A stretch of 64,000 nucleotides of DNA from Scleroderma bovista (taxonomy: Eukaryota; Basidiomycota; Agaricomycetes; Boletales; Sclerodermataceae), in the NCBI GenBank assembly GCA_037178675.1, contig JAYMGJ010000104.1:20331-84330 (forward strand), in the 5' to 3' direction. The notes under the pieces were generated by a model. That model saw nothing but the letters and a program-made list of their open reading frames with translations. It did not search any database and had not been told where the DNA came from. Position numbers and translations under genes: made by a program. The stretch's first letter is position 1. Each line of letters starts with the position of its first letter. This document shows, in pieces, positions 33,376-46,015 of this stretch.

Positions 33376-36300
33376 CTGTGTTAGCTGTGAGAGATGGTCG
33401 GGTAGGAAAAGAGGTAAAGACAATGGAGTAGGTTGCAAGGGAGGGACAGCAGAAACCATAGACTGGTGGTGCGGTGGAAGGTGTTGTGTAGCAGGATGCC
33501 TGGGCTGTGATGGAACAGAGGGTGAACGAGAATGCGAATGGAGCATAGAAAATGTAGTCAGAATTGGAGCAGCGGACAGAGTTCTATGGACAGGTGGAGC
33601 TGGCAGTGCTCGAAATGCAGCTACAGATGAATAAGGGGTTTGCATAGAGGATGCGCCCAGAGAAGAAGTGAATTGATTGTCTGGGAATTGGAATTGTCCT
33701 CTTTGCATGGTCATTGAAGATGTCTCAGAGGTGACCAAAATATGTTGTGTGGAGGGAGCTACAGCTTGTACAGCTTGCCGCTTTGATCCTCTTCCCTTCT
33801 TCACTGGGAAACTTGTATCATTACTGGTAAACGCCGACTGCTGCCCACTAGAAGTAGACCCCTTACCAGAGGCTGCCAGTGGTGGGGTTGAGGATTCATC
33901 AGTTGCTAACGCCCCAGCCTTCCCCGCCCTTTTCTTCTGGAGTTGCTGGACTGCTGCCTTTCGAACATCTTGCACATTTGGGACACGCAATGGAGCGACA
34001 CAGAGGCTCTCTGGTAAAGTATCGAAGATATGCATATAATTGTGAATGGAGTAGACATTAAGGAAGAATTCCGGTGTTGGCTCGTGATTAACAACCGCCA
34101 AGCTTCGAGATGTTTGGATGCGCTCTTGACGGATGGGCTTTGTTGATAAGATTCTACACTTCGCATCAACACAATTATGCTGTAGATTGACGCTGCAAAT
34201 GATATCCTAGGATTCAGATTTAGATCGTTCGTACACCAGATCAGGAGTGAAGTACCTTGAAACAAACAACTTCTTGGTCCGCAAGTTCTGTCAGGCATGG
34301 CAAACGGAGTTGCAGGTGAAGATTGGGAGCAAATGCAAACAGTTGAAGAACAATGGATTTGATTTTGCAGGAATGATCCGCCGACACCAAAATCTCCTTG
34401 ACACGTCCAATGTGAGACTGTGTACTGATCAGACAACAGAGATCAGTGCAAATACTTAACTTGCCTTATCGCTGTCACCTGTGCGGAAGATTACATGTCC
34501 ATCAACATGCACAACATCGCCACCGCTCATTCTCAGGGATGAACCTAAATAATAATAATGAGAACTACTTTTGTGGTGCATAAGTTTTGATGAACGCGTG
34601 TCCAGCCACGGAACCCGACGAGGAGGAGCTTTCTTATTTTTCGGGTCACCAACTAATGCCACTTTTTGGACACCTTGAAGAATTTCCGTTAGTCGACAAT
34701 CTGATGCAATACAACTTAACTCACCACTTTCTTCTGGGTTGGTAGGCAATCCAAAGAGTCGTGATTGCTGTGGATGCATAGGTAGATAGTTGATCACATC
34801 CATCCCACCACAAACCCATTGTCCACACTGTTGGTCAAACCAAAAGCCGCCGGTGGCAATATGTCTGATGATGTCATGGCGAGCAAACGTCTTGCAGGTA
34901 TCCCGACTTGGCACATGTCGATTACTGTAAATGCATGTCAATCGAAAGACATGGTTGAATGACTCGTATCATTCAGTGGAAAATATGATGGCTGGCCCAA
35001 AGCGGCAGATATAGGTAGGTAGGTGAACGAGAAAATGGAACTTTGGCTTTGTGATAAGAATGCTCGGCGCGCATGTAGCAGTGACATTGAGAAAATCGTT
35101 GATCGTTCTTGTGAGTTGAGCCTGATGGACCATGAGAACTTTGGTGGTGTTGAAGAAGAAAAATGGTCAACATTTACCAAGTACTTCTCTGTGTCATCTA
35201 TTTGGGTATGCCAGATCAGGATCACCAGTTCGCCGATCAATGACCATGCATCCAACACAGTCTGTGGAACAATGTTGTAGATTAGGAATGGCATCACTTG
35301 CGCTAAGCTCTTGAAGTGTTTCCCATTCAAACCACCCTTGTATTGACAAATATACCGAGCATTCAAAGGCGGCGCATTCAATCCATCTTGGCCCACAGAA
35401 TCAAGGCGGGCTTGAAGTAGGTCCAGCAGCTTCGCCTTTTCTAGCAAGAAAACAGTCTGCCCCCAGAAGTACTTGACCACACCCAACAATATTGTATGGA
35501 GGACCTCCATTGGTGTATCTAAATGATATTCATCCCTGGAGGTACAGTTAGACGAAGTATACTCAATGATTGAAGAACCTGAGCACTCACCTTTCATTCC
35601 CAGGAGGGGATTGATCATATCTTTCATGTCGGTCCCTCCAAGGTAATCATTCAACTCTTGCTCTAACCTTGCCCGAATGTCTGCCTCAGGTATAGGCACC
35701 TTTCCGCTGCCACGCTTACGCAATTTCTTGCCCATGTCAACCAGTGTTTCAACAATGGATGTCGTTATACTGTCTCGCACACCAGTCGAAGCGGTCACGG
35801 ATTTCAGCTTTTCAGTTGCGCCGGAACCAAGCACCAAAGATATTTGCCGACAAATCTCAGTTGTGGTTCCCTCTGGGGTCCAAAGTTTGCCTGACTGGAA
35901 AGCGACTATTAGCACTTCATTATACACCCACCAAGATTTTATTCCCTACTTACTGAAAAAAGAGTGTTATAACCATCCTCCGAGTGTTTGTATTCTTGTG
36001 TCCCGCCAACATGGCACGTCCAACAGAAGTAATTACACCTTAGACTGGCGTGGCTGCACTCCTTGGCTTGCATAGGGTTATCACCGCCGACAAATAACCC
36101 ATATAAGTCAAGGAGTACTTCTTCATGACCCTTGCAATCCCATGCAATAATGCCTGCTTCTGAGGCTTTACTAGTCACATAAGTTAACTTTACTTCAGAA
36201 ACTAAATAGATGGTGCACCTTATTGATTCCTTCATTGCTTTCATTAATTCCATCAGAGGGGCATGCGGTGATGCTGTCACAAACCTTACACAAAACTCCT

Positions 36301-36886
36301 TCTCAATCATTGCATGTGGTAGATTCGCATTGGACATGTAGATCACATGGTGTTTATTCCACTGTTTTGATATGTTCCCTGACACATCGTCCATGAATAT
36401 AATAATGGGAACAGAATAGACCATGCAACCATTTGCTTTGGCACGAAGGGGATGTGGTACGAGCTTTGCCAACTGAGATGACGTCTCTGTCATTTGCGAA
36501 TGTCATCACTTTAAATTGTTCCCAGAAATATGTGACAGACCTGCAAGTCCGCATGAAAGCTCATTGGGATCAGCAGAAAGATCCTCGAAGGTGTGCATGA
36601 ATCCAGATATGCAAACAATTTCCTTCATGTCACTGACAATAAAACCGACCTGGCAGATTTGTCAGTACACCATCTCGTCACTTCGTCGTGACGCACATCT
36701 GTTCGTCCAACCTTACGACCTAAAGCACATAATTCTTTCGGATATGACGTCAGATCACTGACCGCCGATGGCGCATCCAAAGGATATGATCCATAAAAAA
36801 AAACACTCTGGGATGAAATACATTCCCGAGCAGTCTTGTAGTAGTTTGTTTACAAAGAATATCTTGTCACAAACCCAGACAGCAGG
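33346..36886 (-). pseudogene. Plavaka-type (CACTA-related) transposase T1, main part
   Basis: DDE-type transposase of the large mushroom Plavaka family (from memory). Reading down the minus strand from the interruption at 36888: KIFFVNKLLQDCSGMYFIPE, VGFIVSDMKEIVCISGFMHT, YSVPIIIFMDDVSGNISKQW (likely metal Asp), NKHHVIYMSNANLPHAMIEK, CNYFCWTCHVGGTQEYKHSE, PLLGMKG|YHLDTPMEVLHTILLGVVKY, YICQYKGGLNGKHFKSLAQV, TKPKFHFLVHLPTYICRFGP. TGA at 34969-34971 replaces the expected Arg in E-R-Y-E-S-F-N-H. Then RLTCIYSNRHVPSRDTCKTF and a C-terminal part with FFLNVYSIHNYMHIFDTLPE, ending at 33346. Several 1-nt shifts are suspected. The missing N-terminal part lies at 45648-46015, beyond the inserted element. 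Confidence 0.75.
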
Positions 36887-36888
36887 TG
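36887..36888. repeat. 2-bp flank duplication (TG) of the inner element, left
   Basis: TG immediately before the TIR at 36889; the same TG follows the other TIR at 45648-45649. Removing the insert and one TG restores an uninterrupted transposase reading frame. Confidence 0.6.
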
Positions 36889-37140
36889 CATCAGGAATTT
36901 CACACATTGCTTATTTAATCCTTAGTCAACTTATATGCATCAAATAAGCTCAAATAAGTTGACTTCACGATAAGCGCAACAAGTCACAATCCAGACCACT
37001 CGTTTTCTTATCCAAGCTTATTTTGAACTTATTTCCATCTTTTTGTTCTTGTACCACTTTGTTACTATTTCATTCACCAGTCAAATAAGTTGGAAAAGTG
37101 ATTTAATTGCAGACATCCAGACAATTAAGTAAACAAAAAA
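36889..37140. repeat. left TIR and subterminal repeats of the inner element
   Basis: CATCAGGAATTT at 36889-36900, then repeated CTTATTT / AATAAGCTC / AATAAGTTGA motifs in both orientations until about 37110. These are likely transposase-binding subterminal repeats, by analogy with CACTA elements (inference). Confidence 0.6.
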
Positions 37141-37519
37141 GTCAACAGTAAGCCATATAAATGCTGGGAAAGCAAGTAACAAAGAGCGCAGAATAACAAT
37201 CGGCGATGGTGTGTAGAGATGCAGAGTAAATGAGTGGGCAGTAGTGATTAGTGACAGTGGGTATAATGCTTGCAGAAAAGACAGAGCGACAATTGTAGCA
37301 TACTGGAGCGAGCGAGCGAGTGTGGAACACGATGAGAATGAGAGAAATCTGTTGTAAATGCATCAGTTTTAGTGCCATTATTATTCGCAGGGACCCCACC
37401 ACAGAACGATGGTCAGCAGATGATAACAACAAGACACGGTGGGTATAATATTTGCAAAAAAAAAATCCTGGAAACGAAGCGTGTAAACTGGACGAACGAC
37501 CAAAAATGAGCAACTTACA

Positions 37520-40313
37520 GAGGAAGTATCGAGGATTGACGGCCTCCATGGGATCATCTGTGACTGCACTGCTACTTGCTGCAACCTTGAGCTTATGGGC
37601 ACATTGGGCAATCTTGACCGTATCACGAAGCCAAGCAGAACCTCGTTTGACGATCGAATCCCTGTATGCCAACGAGTCAACGCCCCAGTTTGGCCATGAA
37701 AAGTTGAAGGACGTGGAGGTGTTCTTCCCGGTTGCTTTATTGAGTACTTTAGGGAGCTTGAATCTGATCTTGCCATCCCCAGCTTCCTGTTGAAGCAATA
37801 CCTATATACGTAGAGGAACTGCTACTCCAACTCACCTGTTGGGTGGAGTGCACAACCTGAAATGGTAGCGGTAGCTGGTCAAGAGCTGTTATATTATATA
37901 AGCGATTGACACTGTTTATATACAACAAATAGTGTGACGCGTGACTGTGATGCGTGACGTGTGATATGTAACATCTACTCTAAAGAGGACTATTACTAAG
38001 TCTACACTAATATGGCTCGCAGTCTTGTGCGCACTTCGTCGACGGTTTACGCCGGGTGCACGTGCGACTTCAACACTTCTGCCATGGCAATAAGAACATC
38101 GTCTACATCAATGGTTCCCTCCATGATGTACTTGACAGCGCACTCCAACTTTTGAAACAAAGCAAATAAATGACGAGACCTAAGGGGAACAGTGCAGGAA
38201 CTCACTGCTGCAGACGCCAAACCAAGAACGCCTGCCATGTCCTTTCCAGCTGCGAGATCCTTCGTACTCCATTGATGAATGTCGACATAGCCCACAATGT
38301 CGTTGAGATGGGTGGTACCAAGTAATTCAATAAGAAAAGGCGACCAGAACATTCCTTCAGAAGAGGGTTCATCAGCGGTTTCACAGAGGAATGCGAAGTC
38401 CTTGAATAGCTTTGTTGCCGTAGCGGTAACGTCCACGTCGTCATCTAACTTGGAAAAAAAATCTATCATGATGCAAATGGCGGTGGACCCAATTCCACTG
38501 CGCCACTCAGCAAGGCGCTGTTGGATCTTGGGGTACGCAGTTAATGTTTTTCATAACCAGACATAAAATCTTGAACTTACAATTGCCATAACCAAGCCGT
38601 CTGCAGTGACCCTGTACTTGACATGGGGAAATACAACGTCCCACACAACTTGCACTGCTGCGACAAGCGATTCTTCAGGTATCACCCAGACATTAGGTTG
38701 GGCACCGGCCCAGAGTGTGATCGTACCAACAAGCCCATGGGACCACCTACTATCATTGCACGGGACGGGAAGATCCTTGATGGTATATTTCTTCTTGATG
38801 GTTTCGATGATATAACCATCTGCGTCATACTGGAGCTCTGCGGTAGTATGAGTGACAGCCATCAAGGCGTTGGGAAGTACTGAACATACTAGTATCTGGA
38901 GGTGCTACCGTCGTGTGCCTGGTTTCCTCGACCTTGATTTTCTTTTGTAGCGGCTGAGGTTCACATATGACCCCGACTGTCGTCTGTATCAGTTCTCGTT
39001 AGTTAGTAGCTACAAACAGCATTCAAATAAATGGACTTACGGAGACGGTTGTTCGCAGCGTCCCACTCTCCTTGTGTAGCAGAGTGTGGGTCTCCTTTAC
39101 AGCGTCAAGGTCCTCAGGCTCACTGTCAAATTCATTGACTTTTCGCTTCCCCATGCTGGAGCCTGTGGCACTGATGCTTTTAACACGTGGGCTGCAAAGG
39201 ATCTCGCCATGCCATAATTCAATGTCGCTGTCTGCGGATGCAGAAGAAACCTGGGAACCAAGTAAGTGATATTATCGATGCACAAGTTCCACTTACCGCA
39301 ACAATCTTCTTTCCATTTTTACCCGTTTCATTTTTGCTGATGGTATATGCACACTCATCTTCATCGTCAACATCATCACTAAATCCCTCTGTCGGGACAT
39401 TCAGTTCTGGGGCATCGAATGGGACTTGCAGCTTCCAGTAGTGGCCACTCGCGGAAGTCACATTTGAGGAATGGGTGTTGAAAGTGAGCGTCGAGGGAGG
39501 GCGGTGCCGAGCAGAGGAGGTGGTGTCAGCTGCGGACGTCGCAGGCGACTTCACAGCGGTAACACCTGCTTTCCACTTCAGAACATGCCCATCGATGGCC
39601 ATATCCTGAGCCCTGGTGTTCAGCGCCAGGTCACGGAAAAACAGTGTAGATTGAGTGAGTAACAACATGGCTAGACGTGAGAGTGAGCTTACCCAATTTG
39701 CAGTGCAGCTGCCATGTTCCATTCGGCCACATCAGATTCTAGACGTGTACACTGGTCAAAACGTGACTCACCCGGACTCTGTTCCTTTGTTCCCTCCAGT
39801 TGACGCTGCACTTTCGCAGCGTTGATCTGCTCCTTCAGTGACCTATTCCTTGGAAGCTTTCTTGGAGCTGAGACACTATCATCATCAGCGTGTGAATGAT
39901 CAGCAAAAGAGGTGAGTTTTCCAAACTTTATCACGACCTAATCAATGACCCATCAATTGTAGTATAGAATAGCACATCACCTCAGTCTCCATGGTCCCAT
40001 CCTTCGCAGATGCGACTTCCATTGACATGGGTATAGCTTTCTTGGGTTTTACTCGTGGATGAGGACGGACAGGCGCTAAGTTTTTCACCACAGCTTGTCT
40101 CGCCTCCATTTCCATTTCCATGTCTGCCAGGCAGGCAATTCCCTCCTTCCTGGCCTGCTCCTCTTCTACTTGAGCATCTCTGAGCAGCTTGTCATCAGCC
40201 GCTTTTTCCGCTTTGCTACGCTGCTTTCCCTGGGCTTGGAGAACAATGTCCCCAGGGTGAGTGGTTGCATTCTTGGCTCGTGTGCGGGGTCGAGAAGTCT
40301 CACTGACGTCCAT
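37520..40313 (-). CDS. transposon accessory gene, unknown function
   Basis: Start ATG at 40313. The N-terminus MDVSETSRPRTRAKNATTHP, KAADDKLLRDAQVEEEQARK, CLADMEMEMEARQAVVK is basic then coiled-coil. Later exons: LPVPCNDSRWSHGLVGTITL, WAGAQPNVWVIPEESLVAAV, VVWDVVFPHVKYRVTADGLV; MIDFFSKLDDDVDVTATATK, MFWSPFLIELLGTTHLNDIV; KLPKVLNKATGKNTSTSFNF, DSLAYRDSIVKRGSAWLRDT. I recall such proteins as a common partner gene in mushroom DNA transposons, without a known activity. About eight introns. It is divergent from the transposase at 40534. The last exon end is approximate. No clear lesion found, but not every junction was checked. Confidence 0.65.
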
Positions 40314-40533
40314 GATCAGATGCTGGGTTTGGGGCAATGGTAGGGAATTCGAGAGAGTTTTTTGGAAGGGGGGGGGGGGTGAGAGAAGTTCAAGTTGTGA
40401 AGCGGGTTGTGGGCCCTGGCAATTTGTAAGTTTTTGCGCTCACCCCAAAAAAAATGGACTAACGACTTTGGCGGATTTCCGTAACCTGTCAGTCGTCGCC
40501 TCTCCGCAAAAAAACACCACCTCTCTCGCTGCT
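40314..40533. promoter_or_regulatory. bidirectional promoter of the inner transposon
   Basis: A 220-bp gap between the divergent start codons of the accessory gene and the transposase. It includes a long G run at about 40370-40379 and an A run at 40446-40454. Co-regulation of the two genes is inferred from the layout. Confidence 0.4.
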
Positions 40534-43500
40534 ATGTTTTTGGCTAACCGGAATGTTCGCCAGCAGAACACTGTACACCAGCTTCCATGTGGCCATCCTG
40601 GCTGCAATCGGTACTTCAAGACGTCTGCTGGGCGCACCAAGCACAGGCATGCAAACCATCCTATTATTATGCCCTCTGACCCACCTCGGGCCCCAACTCC
40701 ACTGCTACGCTCTCCAACCAGACCTGTTAGCCCTTCTTTCCAACCACAAAATGGTCAAGATCAGGGCGCTCCAGATTGGGAGGGGTCAAATCCTCTTAAT
40801 GAGAATGACATGGAATCCGGCTCTGGGGGCCCTCCTACTCCCTTGCACCCCATGGAATCTCAATTCTACGGCTCTGGAGACAGGCTTTATAGAAATTATC
40901 ACCCGAAACTCACTGGTAATGTGACTGATTTCAATATAAAATTTTCAGTTTACTAACGTCCGAAATCCAGCAAAGCCATGCGATGAGCATGGCGAATTCC
41001 TTGCCGCCGGGGTCCCTCCAACTCCAGTTGTTACTAACCCAAATGACTGGGCCCCTTTCGATGATCGCACCCAGTTTGAAACAGCTGACTTACTATACAC
41101 CCGCATCCAAATGTCGGCACCACAAATCAATGCCCTAATGGACCTTTGGGCAGCTACACTACTTGAACATGGTGCTGGGCCTCCCTTTGACAGTTGCCGT
41201 AGTCTATACAACACTATTGACAGCATCCCACTTGGTGATGTCAAGTGGCAACGGTTTAAGGTCCAGTACACTGGCGAGATACCAACAGTCAACCCTCCTT
41301 CTTGGATGCAGCAACCTTACGAAGTGTGGTATCACGACGTTCGGGAAGTTGTTCATCAAATACTTGGGAATCCGAGCTATGCGGATGAGATGGACCTGCA
41401 TCCATTTCGGGAATTTTCATCTGAAGGCGACCAGCGCCAATATTGTGACTTCATGTCAGGCGATTGGGTCTGGGACCAGGCAGTAAGTATTTGGGATCTC
41501 CTTTCCCGTTACTTAACTAACTTTACTTCAATAGGATATAATCTCGGAGGATGAAGCAACACTCGGAAGCACGTTCGTCCCAATCATCTTGGGCAGTGAC
41601 AAAACAACTGTATCCGTTGCCACCGGCAATAACGAATTCTATCCGCTTTACATATCTATTGGCAACGTCCGCAATAATGTCTGTCGTGCTCACCGACATG
41701 CCCTTGTTCTTCTGGGCTTCCTCGCAATTCCCAAAAGTAAGTGCCCAATATTTCACTGCATTTGCAATTTAGAACTCAAAATATCCTAGCAACAAAAGAA
41801 CATTCATCAGACGCGGGATTTCGAAAGTTCCGGTGGCAGCTATTCCACCACTCCCTCTCCATGATCCTTGATCCACTTAAGGCCGCAATGACGTCGCCTG
41901 AAGTGGTCAGGTTCGGAGACGGATATTATCGCCGTGTTATATATGGCCTTGGCCCTTACATCGCTGATTACGAGGAGCAGGCACTCTTGGCCTGCATCGT
42001 CCGAGGATGGTGTGCAAGGTAACTACTTCTACAACTCTTGATTCGTTATGCTAATTACAAGTTTTCAGATGCCAAGCAACGCGCAAGGATCTGGACGCCG
42101 ATGCACTACTGCGTTGTCGCGAGTTCACCAAAGCTCTCTTTGAAGAAGCCCAGAATTCCCTTACTATTCTGTGGGACGAATATGGAATAGTTGGCGACCT
42201 CATGGTGAGTTCACGCTCCTTGCCATGGTGTGACCATTAGGATATTCATATCATCTTCAAGCCTTTCACGAATGACTTCCCTCGGGCTGATATCCATTGC
42301 CTCATCGCACCCGACATCCTCCACCAATTAATAAAAGGTTGCTTCAAAGATCACCTTGTGGACTGGGTCGAGGCATACCTCAGATTGCGGCATAGAACAA
42401 AAGAAGCAGAGCACATTTTGGATGATATTGATCGGAGGTATGTTCGGTCTGCTCTACATCGGCGTCACTGCTGTCCACTAACTACTATCTCAAAGGATTG
42501 CCGCTGTCACGCCATTTACCAGCTTGCGCCGCTTTCCACAAGGCCGAGGTTTCAAGCAATGGACCGGTGACGACTCCAAGGCTTTGATGAAAGTACGTAT
42601 TCCATCCCTCGCGGTCTAACAAATGGTTTAACATTCAATGCAGGTATATTTACCAGCAATTGAAGGCTATGTTCCATCCGAGATTGTATGCACATTTCGT
42701 TCATTCCTGGAGTTCTGTTACCTTGTCCACCGGCATGTTATTACTGAACAGACTTTGAAGGATATTGAGGATGCACTGGCCCATTTCCATCATTATCGAG
42801 AAATATTTAAAAGCGGCGAGATTACAGTAGTGGAAACCTTCTCTTTGCCTCGGCAGCACGCTGCCAAGCATTATCCAGAGCTTATTCGTCTTTTTGGTGC
42901 TCCCAATGGACTCTGTTCTTCGATCACCGAATGCAAACATATCAAAGCCGTTAAAGAGCCTTATCGATGATCCAACAGGTACAACGCGATTGGTCAGATG
43001 CTTCTGACCAACCAACACCTTGATAAACTAGCAAGTTGCCGTGCAGACTTTGCAAATCGCGGAATGTTAGAAGGAACTTGCCTTTCAGCCACGCTACAAA
43101 GTCTGCAGTGCCTTGGTAAGTAAAACTTCATTGGAGAAATTCCTTGATGTTGACTATGTCATTCTAGCCTCAGCCTTCGACGTGCCAAATGGAGGCAGAG
43201 CATCACAATGCGTCAATGAGGCCCCACCCCCTACTCCTTCCAACACCAACCCCAACCCACCAACGGCAAACACACACGACAGCGATGATGCTGTACCGGA
43301 TGACCTACCAACGAACCTGTCTGGGCATGTAGAACTTGCATGGACACCGCGTAAGTCCACATTTGTCCTTGCTTAAATTACTTTTAACTTGATGATCCAG
43401 AGCGAAAGCGTGCACGAACTGTGGAAGCATTGGCCATTGAAATTGAGGTGCCAAACTTGGCTGCCTTGCTACGCCGCTTTCTATTCGACCAGCTCTACCC

Positions 43501-44071
43501 CAATGACCCATGCGATCCATCACAGATCCCCATTGCAGGCTGCCCCCGCTTCGAAGGATCAATATCTGTGTTCAACTCAGCATCTGCACGGTTCTATGCG
43601 CCCAGTGACTTGAGCAGGCTTGGCGGCATGCGGACAGAATTTATCCGCTCAGCTCCCATGTGGAGAAACGAGGCACCACACTATGACTGTATTTTCGTTG
43701 GTACAAATGCAAGCGACCCTTCAGAAACTGGCATGCGTGCCTATGACATCGCACGGGTACTGGTTTTTTTTTCTTTCTCATACAGAAGTGTCCGTTACCC
43801 TTGTGCGGTCATCCATTGGTTCGACAAGATTGGCAATAGACCAGACGAAGACACAGGAATGTGGAAGGTTCGACCATCAACTCTACCAAATTGTTTGCCG
43901 CATTTTGTGGTCATCCACATAGACGCCATTTATCGAGCCGCACACTTAATCCCCATCTACGGTAATCAAACTATATCTCGTGACATTCGGCCACATCACT
44001 CTTATGATGTGTTTCATGCGTTCTACATCAATAAGTATGCTGACCACCATGCGTTTGAGACCGCGGGCTAG
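40534..44071 (+). pseudogene. Plavaka-type transposase T2 with premature TGA
   Basis: Exons 40534-40915, 40971-41482, 41535-41736, 41790-42018, 42069-42204, 42262-42437, 42496-42592 and from 42644 keep one frame through all junctions. N-terminal C2H2-like finger LPCGHPGCNRYFKTSAGRTK with HRHANH. Family marks: RPYEVWYHD-type QPYEVWYHDVREVVHQILGN, FVPIILGSDKTTVSVATGNN (likely metal Asp), YPLYISIGNVRNNVCRAHRH, FGDGYYRRVIYGLGPYIADY, CLIAPDILHQLIKGCFKDHL, GFKQWTGDDSKALMKVYLPA, LPRQHAAKHYPELIRLFGAP. TGA at 42968-42970 occurs in KEPYR*SNRYNAIGQM where Arg is expected. The C-terminal part continues to a stop at 44069-44071 (MRTEFIRSAPMWRNEAPHYD, FFSFSYRSVRYPCAVIHWFD). One C-to-T change would account for the main lesion. 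Confidence 0.8.
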
Positions 44072-44109
44072 GGCACTGTGGTCGGTCGTCATGCAGGGGA
44101 TGTTCCAGA

Positions 44110-45210
44110 TGGAGAGAGAAATGTGCTGGTCTCTGGTCCAACCAGCCCCCATCTCCACCCGCCCATCTGCGTCACCCCCCACCAGCTGGTGTCAAGCACC
44201 TTTTGGCCAGTCTTATCCCTCCCATTCACATCTCATGGCTTCGGTACTTGGGCCTGTCCAACTGCCCCCCACCTCCACCCGCCTCATCTGCGTCACCCCC
44301 ACACCAATTGGCGTCGACCTTTTGGACAGTCGCATCTCATGACTTCGGTACTTGGGCCTGTCCAACCAGCCTCCATCTCACTCGCCTCATCTGCGTCACC
44401 TCCCACCAGCTGGCGTCAAGGACCTTTTGGCCAGTCTTATCCCTCCCATTCGCATCTCATGTCTTTGGTACTTGAGCCTGTCCAACCAGCCCACCTCCAT
44501 CCGCCTCATCTGCGTCACCCCCACACCAGCTGGCATCGTCCTTTCGGACATCGCATCTCATGGCTTCGGTACTTGGGCCTGTCCAACCAGCCCCCCCTCC
44601 ATCTCACCCCGCCTCATCTGCGTCACCCCCACACCAATTGGTGTCGACCTTTTGGACAGTCGCATCTCATGGCTTCGGTACTTGGGCCTGTCCAACCAGC
44701 CTCCATCTCACCCGCATCATCTGCGTCACCCCCCACCAGCTGGCGTCGAGGACCTTTTGGCCAGTCTTATCCCTCCCATTCGCATCTCATGGCTTTGGTA
44801 CTTGAGCCTGTCCAACCGGCCCACCTCCACCTGCCTCATCTGCGTCACCCCCACACCAGCTGGCGTCGACCTTTCGGACATCGCATCTCATGGCTTCGGT
44901 ACTTGGGCCTGTCCAACCAGCCCCCCCTCCATCTCACCCGCCTTATCTGCGTCACCCCCCACCAGCTGGCGTTAAGGACCTTCTGGCCAGTCTTATCCCT
45001 CCCATTCGCATCTCATGGCTTTGGTACTTAGGCCTATTCCAACCAGCCTCCCCCCATCTCCACCCGCCTCATCTGCATCACTCCTACACCAGCTGGCGTC
45101 GACCTTTCGGACAGTCACATCTCATGGCTTCGGTACTTGGGCCTGTCCAACCAACCAACCAACCCCCCCGTCTCCACCCACCTCATCTGCGTCACCCCCC
45201 CTGGTAAGCA
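44110..45210. repeat. 99-122 bp minisatellite with higher-order structure
   Basis: Around nine units, each containing GGTACTTGGGCCTGTCCAAC (starts near 44231, 44347, 44468, 44570, 44681, 44792, 44901, 45022, 45133). Three unit subtypes alternate, distinguished by TTTTGGACAGTCGCATCTCA, TTTTGGCCAGTCTTATCCCT and TTTCGGACATCGCATCTCA, giving a larger repeat of about 330 bp. It lies inside the inner transposon directly after the transposase. Frames of up to 317 codons through it are artefacts. Confidence 0.85.
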
Positions 45211-45429
45211 CTCCCAGTCTTTCAGTACTATCTTTTCTCCTTCCATTATTCAACAGAAACCCCAATCCATGTCCATTTCACAGCAACCTCACTCCTTCTA
45301 CGGCCACAAGCACATATCACACCTATGCGCCAAATTTGTCGTACGATACGTGCATTCACTCCACAGTCAAACACCCTTAGTGCCAATCCGGAGAAGAGGA
45401 CGGGCATCCTTTTTTGTTACTTTTTACTT

Positions 45430-45647
45430 TTTATTTTACTTTTTAACACTTGTAGTTACAAGCGCTACTTATTGGTTCCTATGTTTGACTTAATTGACTG
45501 AATCGTACCTTGTTACGCTTTTTAGTGTTAATCTACTTGCTGTGCTTATGTGAGAAGTAGACTGCACTTACTTAAATGAGTCTTATTAAACTTTTTGGGT
45601 GAATAAGCCGAAAAAGTTAGATTAAGTAATTGGTTAAATTCCTGATG
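45430..45647. repeat. right TIR and subterminal region of the inner element
   Basis: T/A-rich tail (TACTTTTTACTTTTTATTTTAC) then inverted copies of the AATAAG-type motifs and the terminal AAATTCCTGATG at 45636-45647; TG flank at 45648-45649. Confidence 0.6.
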
Positions 45648-46015
45648 TGGTGATGGCAATTCTAGCAACATCTTTTCACCATGGAACACTTCCGACATGC
45701 CCAGGCCACCATCTTCAGGGTAATCTTGCATCTCAAAACGAGTGAGTGGATTGGAATAATCCTAGCAACAGGCGTAAATGGCTGGGGCTGAAAGAATCAA
45801 TGGGGATGTACCATGGCAACCGCCTTCGCAACGTCATTAAGATAAAATATATTGCCGGTTTGTGACTTGAACATATGCGTTGGTGCTCCAAATGCACTCT
45901 CGATATGTTCTTGGCATTTCTTGACTGCGTAAAGCAAAGGAACATCTTTGGCACCAAGTTCTTTCGCCCAGTTGAGAACAGCTTGCTTCTGAGCATCAGA
46001 AAATGGCAGGCGGTG
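45648..46015 (-). pseudogene. transposase T1, N-terminal exons
   Basis: Minus strand: HRLPFSDAQKQAVLNWAKEL, GAKDVPLLYAVKKCQEHIES, GAPTHMFKSQTGNIFYLNDV, intron about 45765-45810, then YSNPLTRFEMQDYPEDGGLG, MSEVFHGEKMLLELPSP, which is cut by the inner transposon and resumes at 36888. Upstream it is cut by the reverse LTR-like sequence at 46016. The two T1 parts therefore form one gene interrupted twice. Confidence 0.7.

Larger units (their letters stand above)
36889..45647. mobile_element. inner Plavaka-type transposon, 8,759 bp, inserted in T1
   Basis: Both ends carry the 12-bp inverted repeat CATCAGGAATTT (36889-36900) / AAATTCCTGATG (45636-45647). Subterminal DNA at both ends is A/T-rich with AATAAG(C/T)T motifs, e.g. 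AATAAGTTGACTTCACG near 36955 and AATAAGCCGAAAAAGTTAG near 45603, as in CACTA-like elements. The flanks share TG. Joining the flanks gives LELPSP|PAVWV in frame, matching the expected run of the T1 transposase. Cargo: a minus-strand accessory gene, a plus-strand transposase and a minisatellite. Confidence 0.85.

Noticed and set aside
44078..45031. 317-codon Pro/His-rich plus frame
   Set aside because: It lies in the 99-122 bp minisatellite; several overlapping frames are open and none has a start context or domain.
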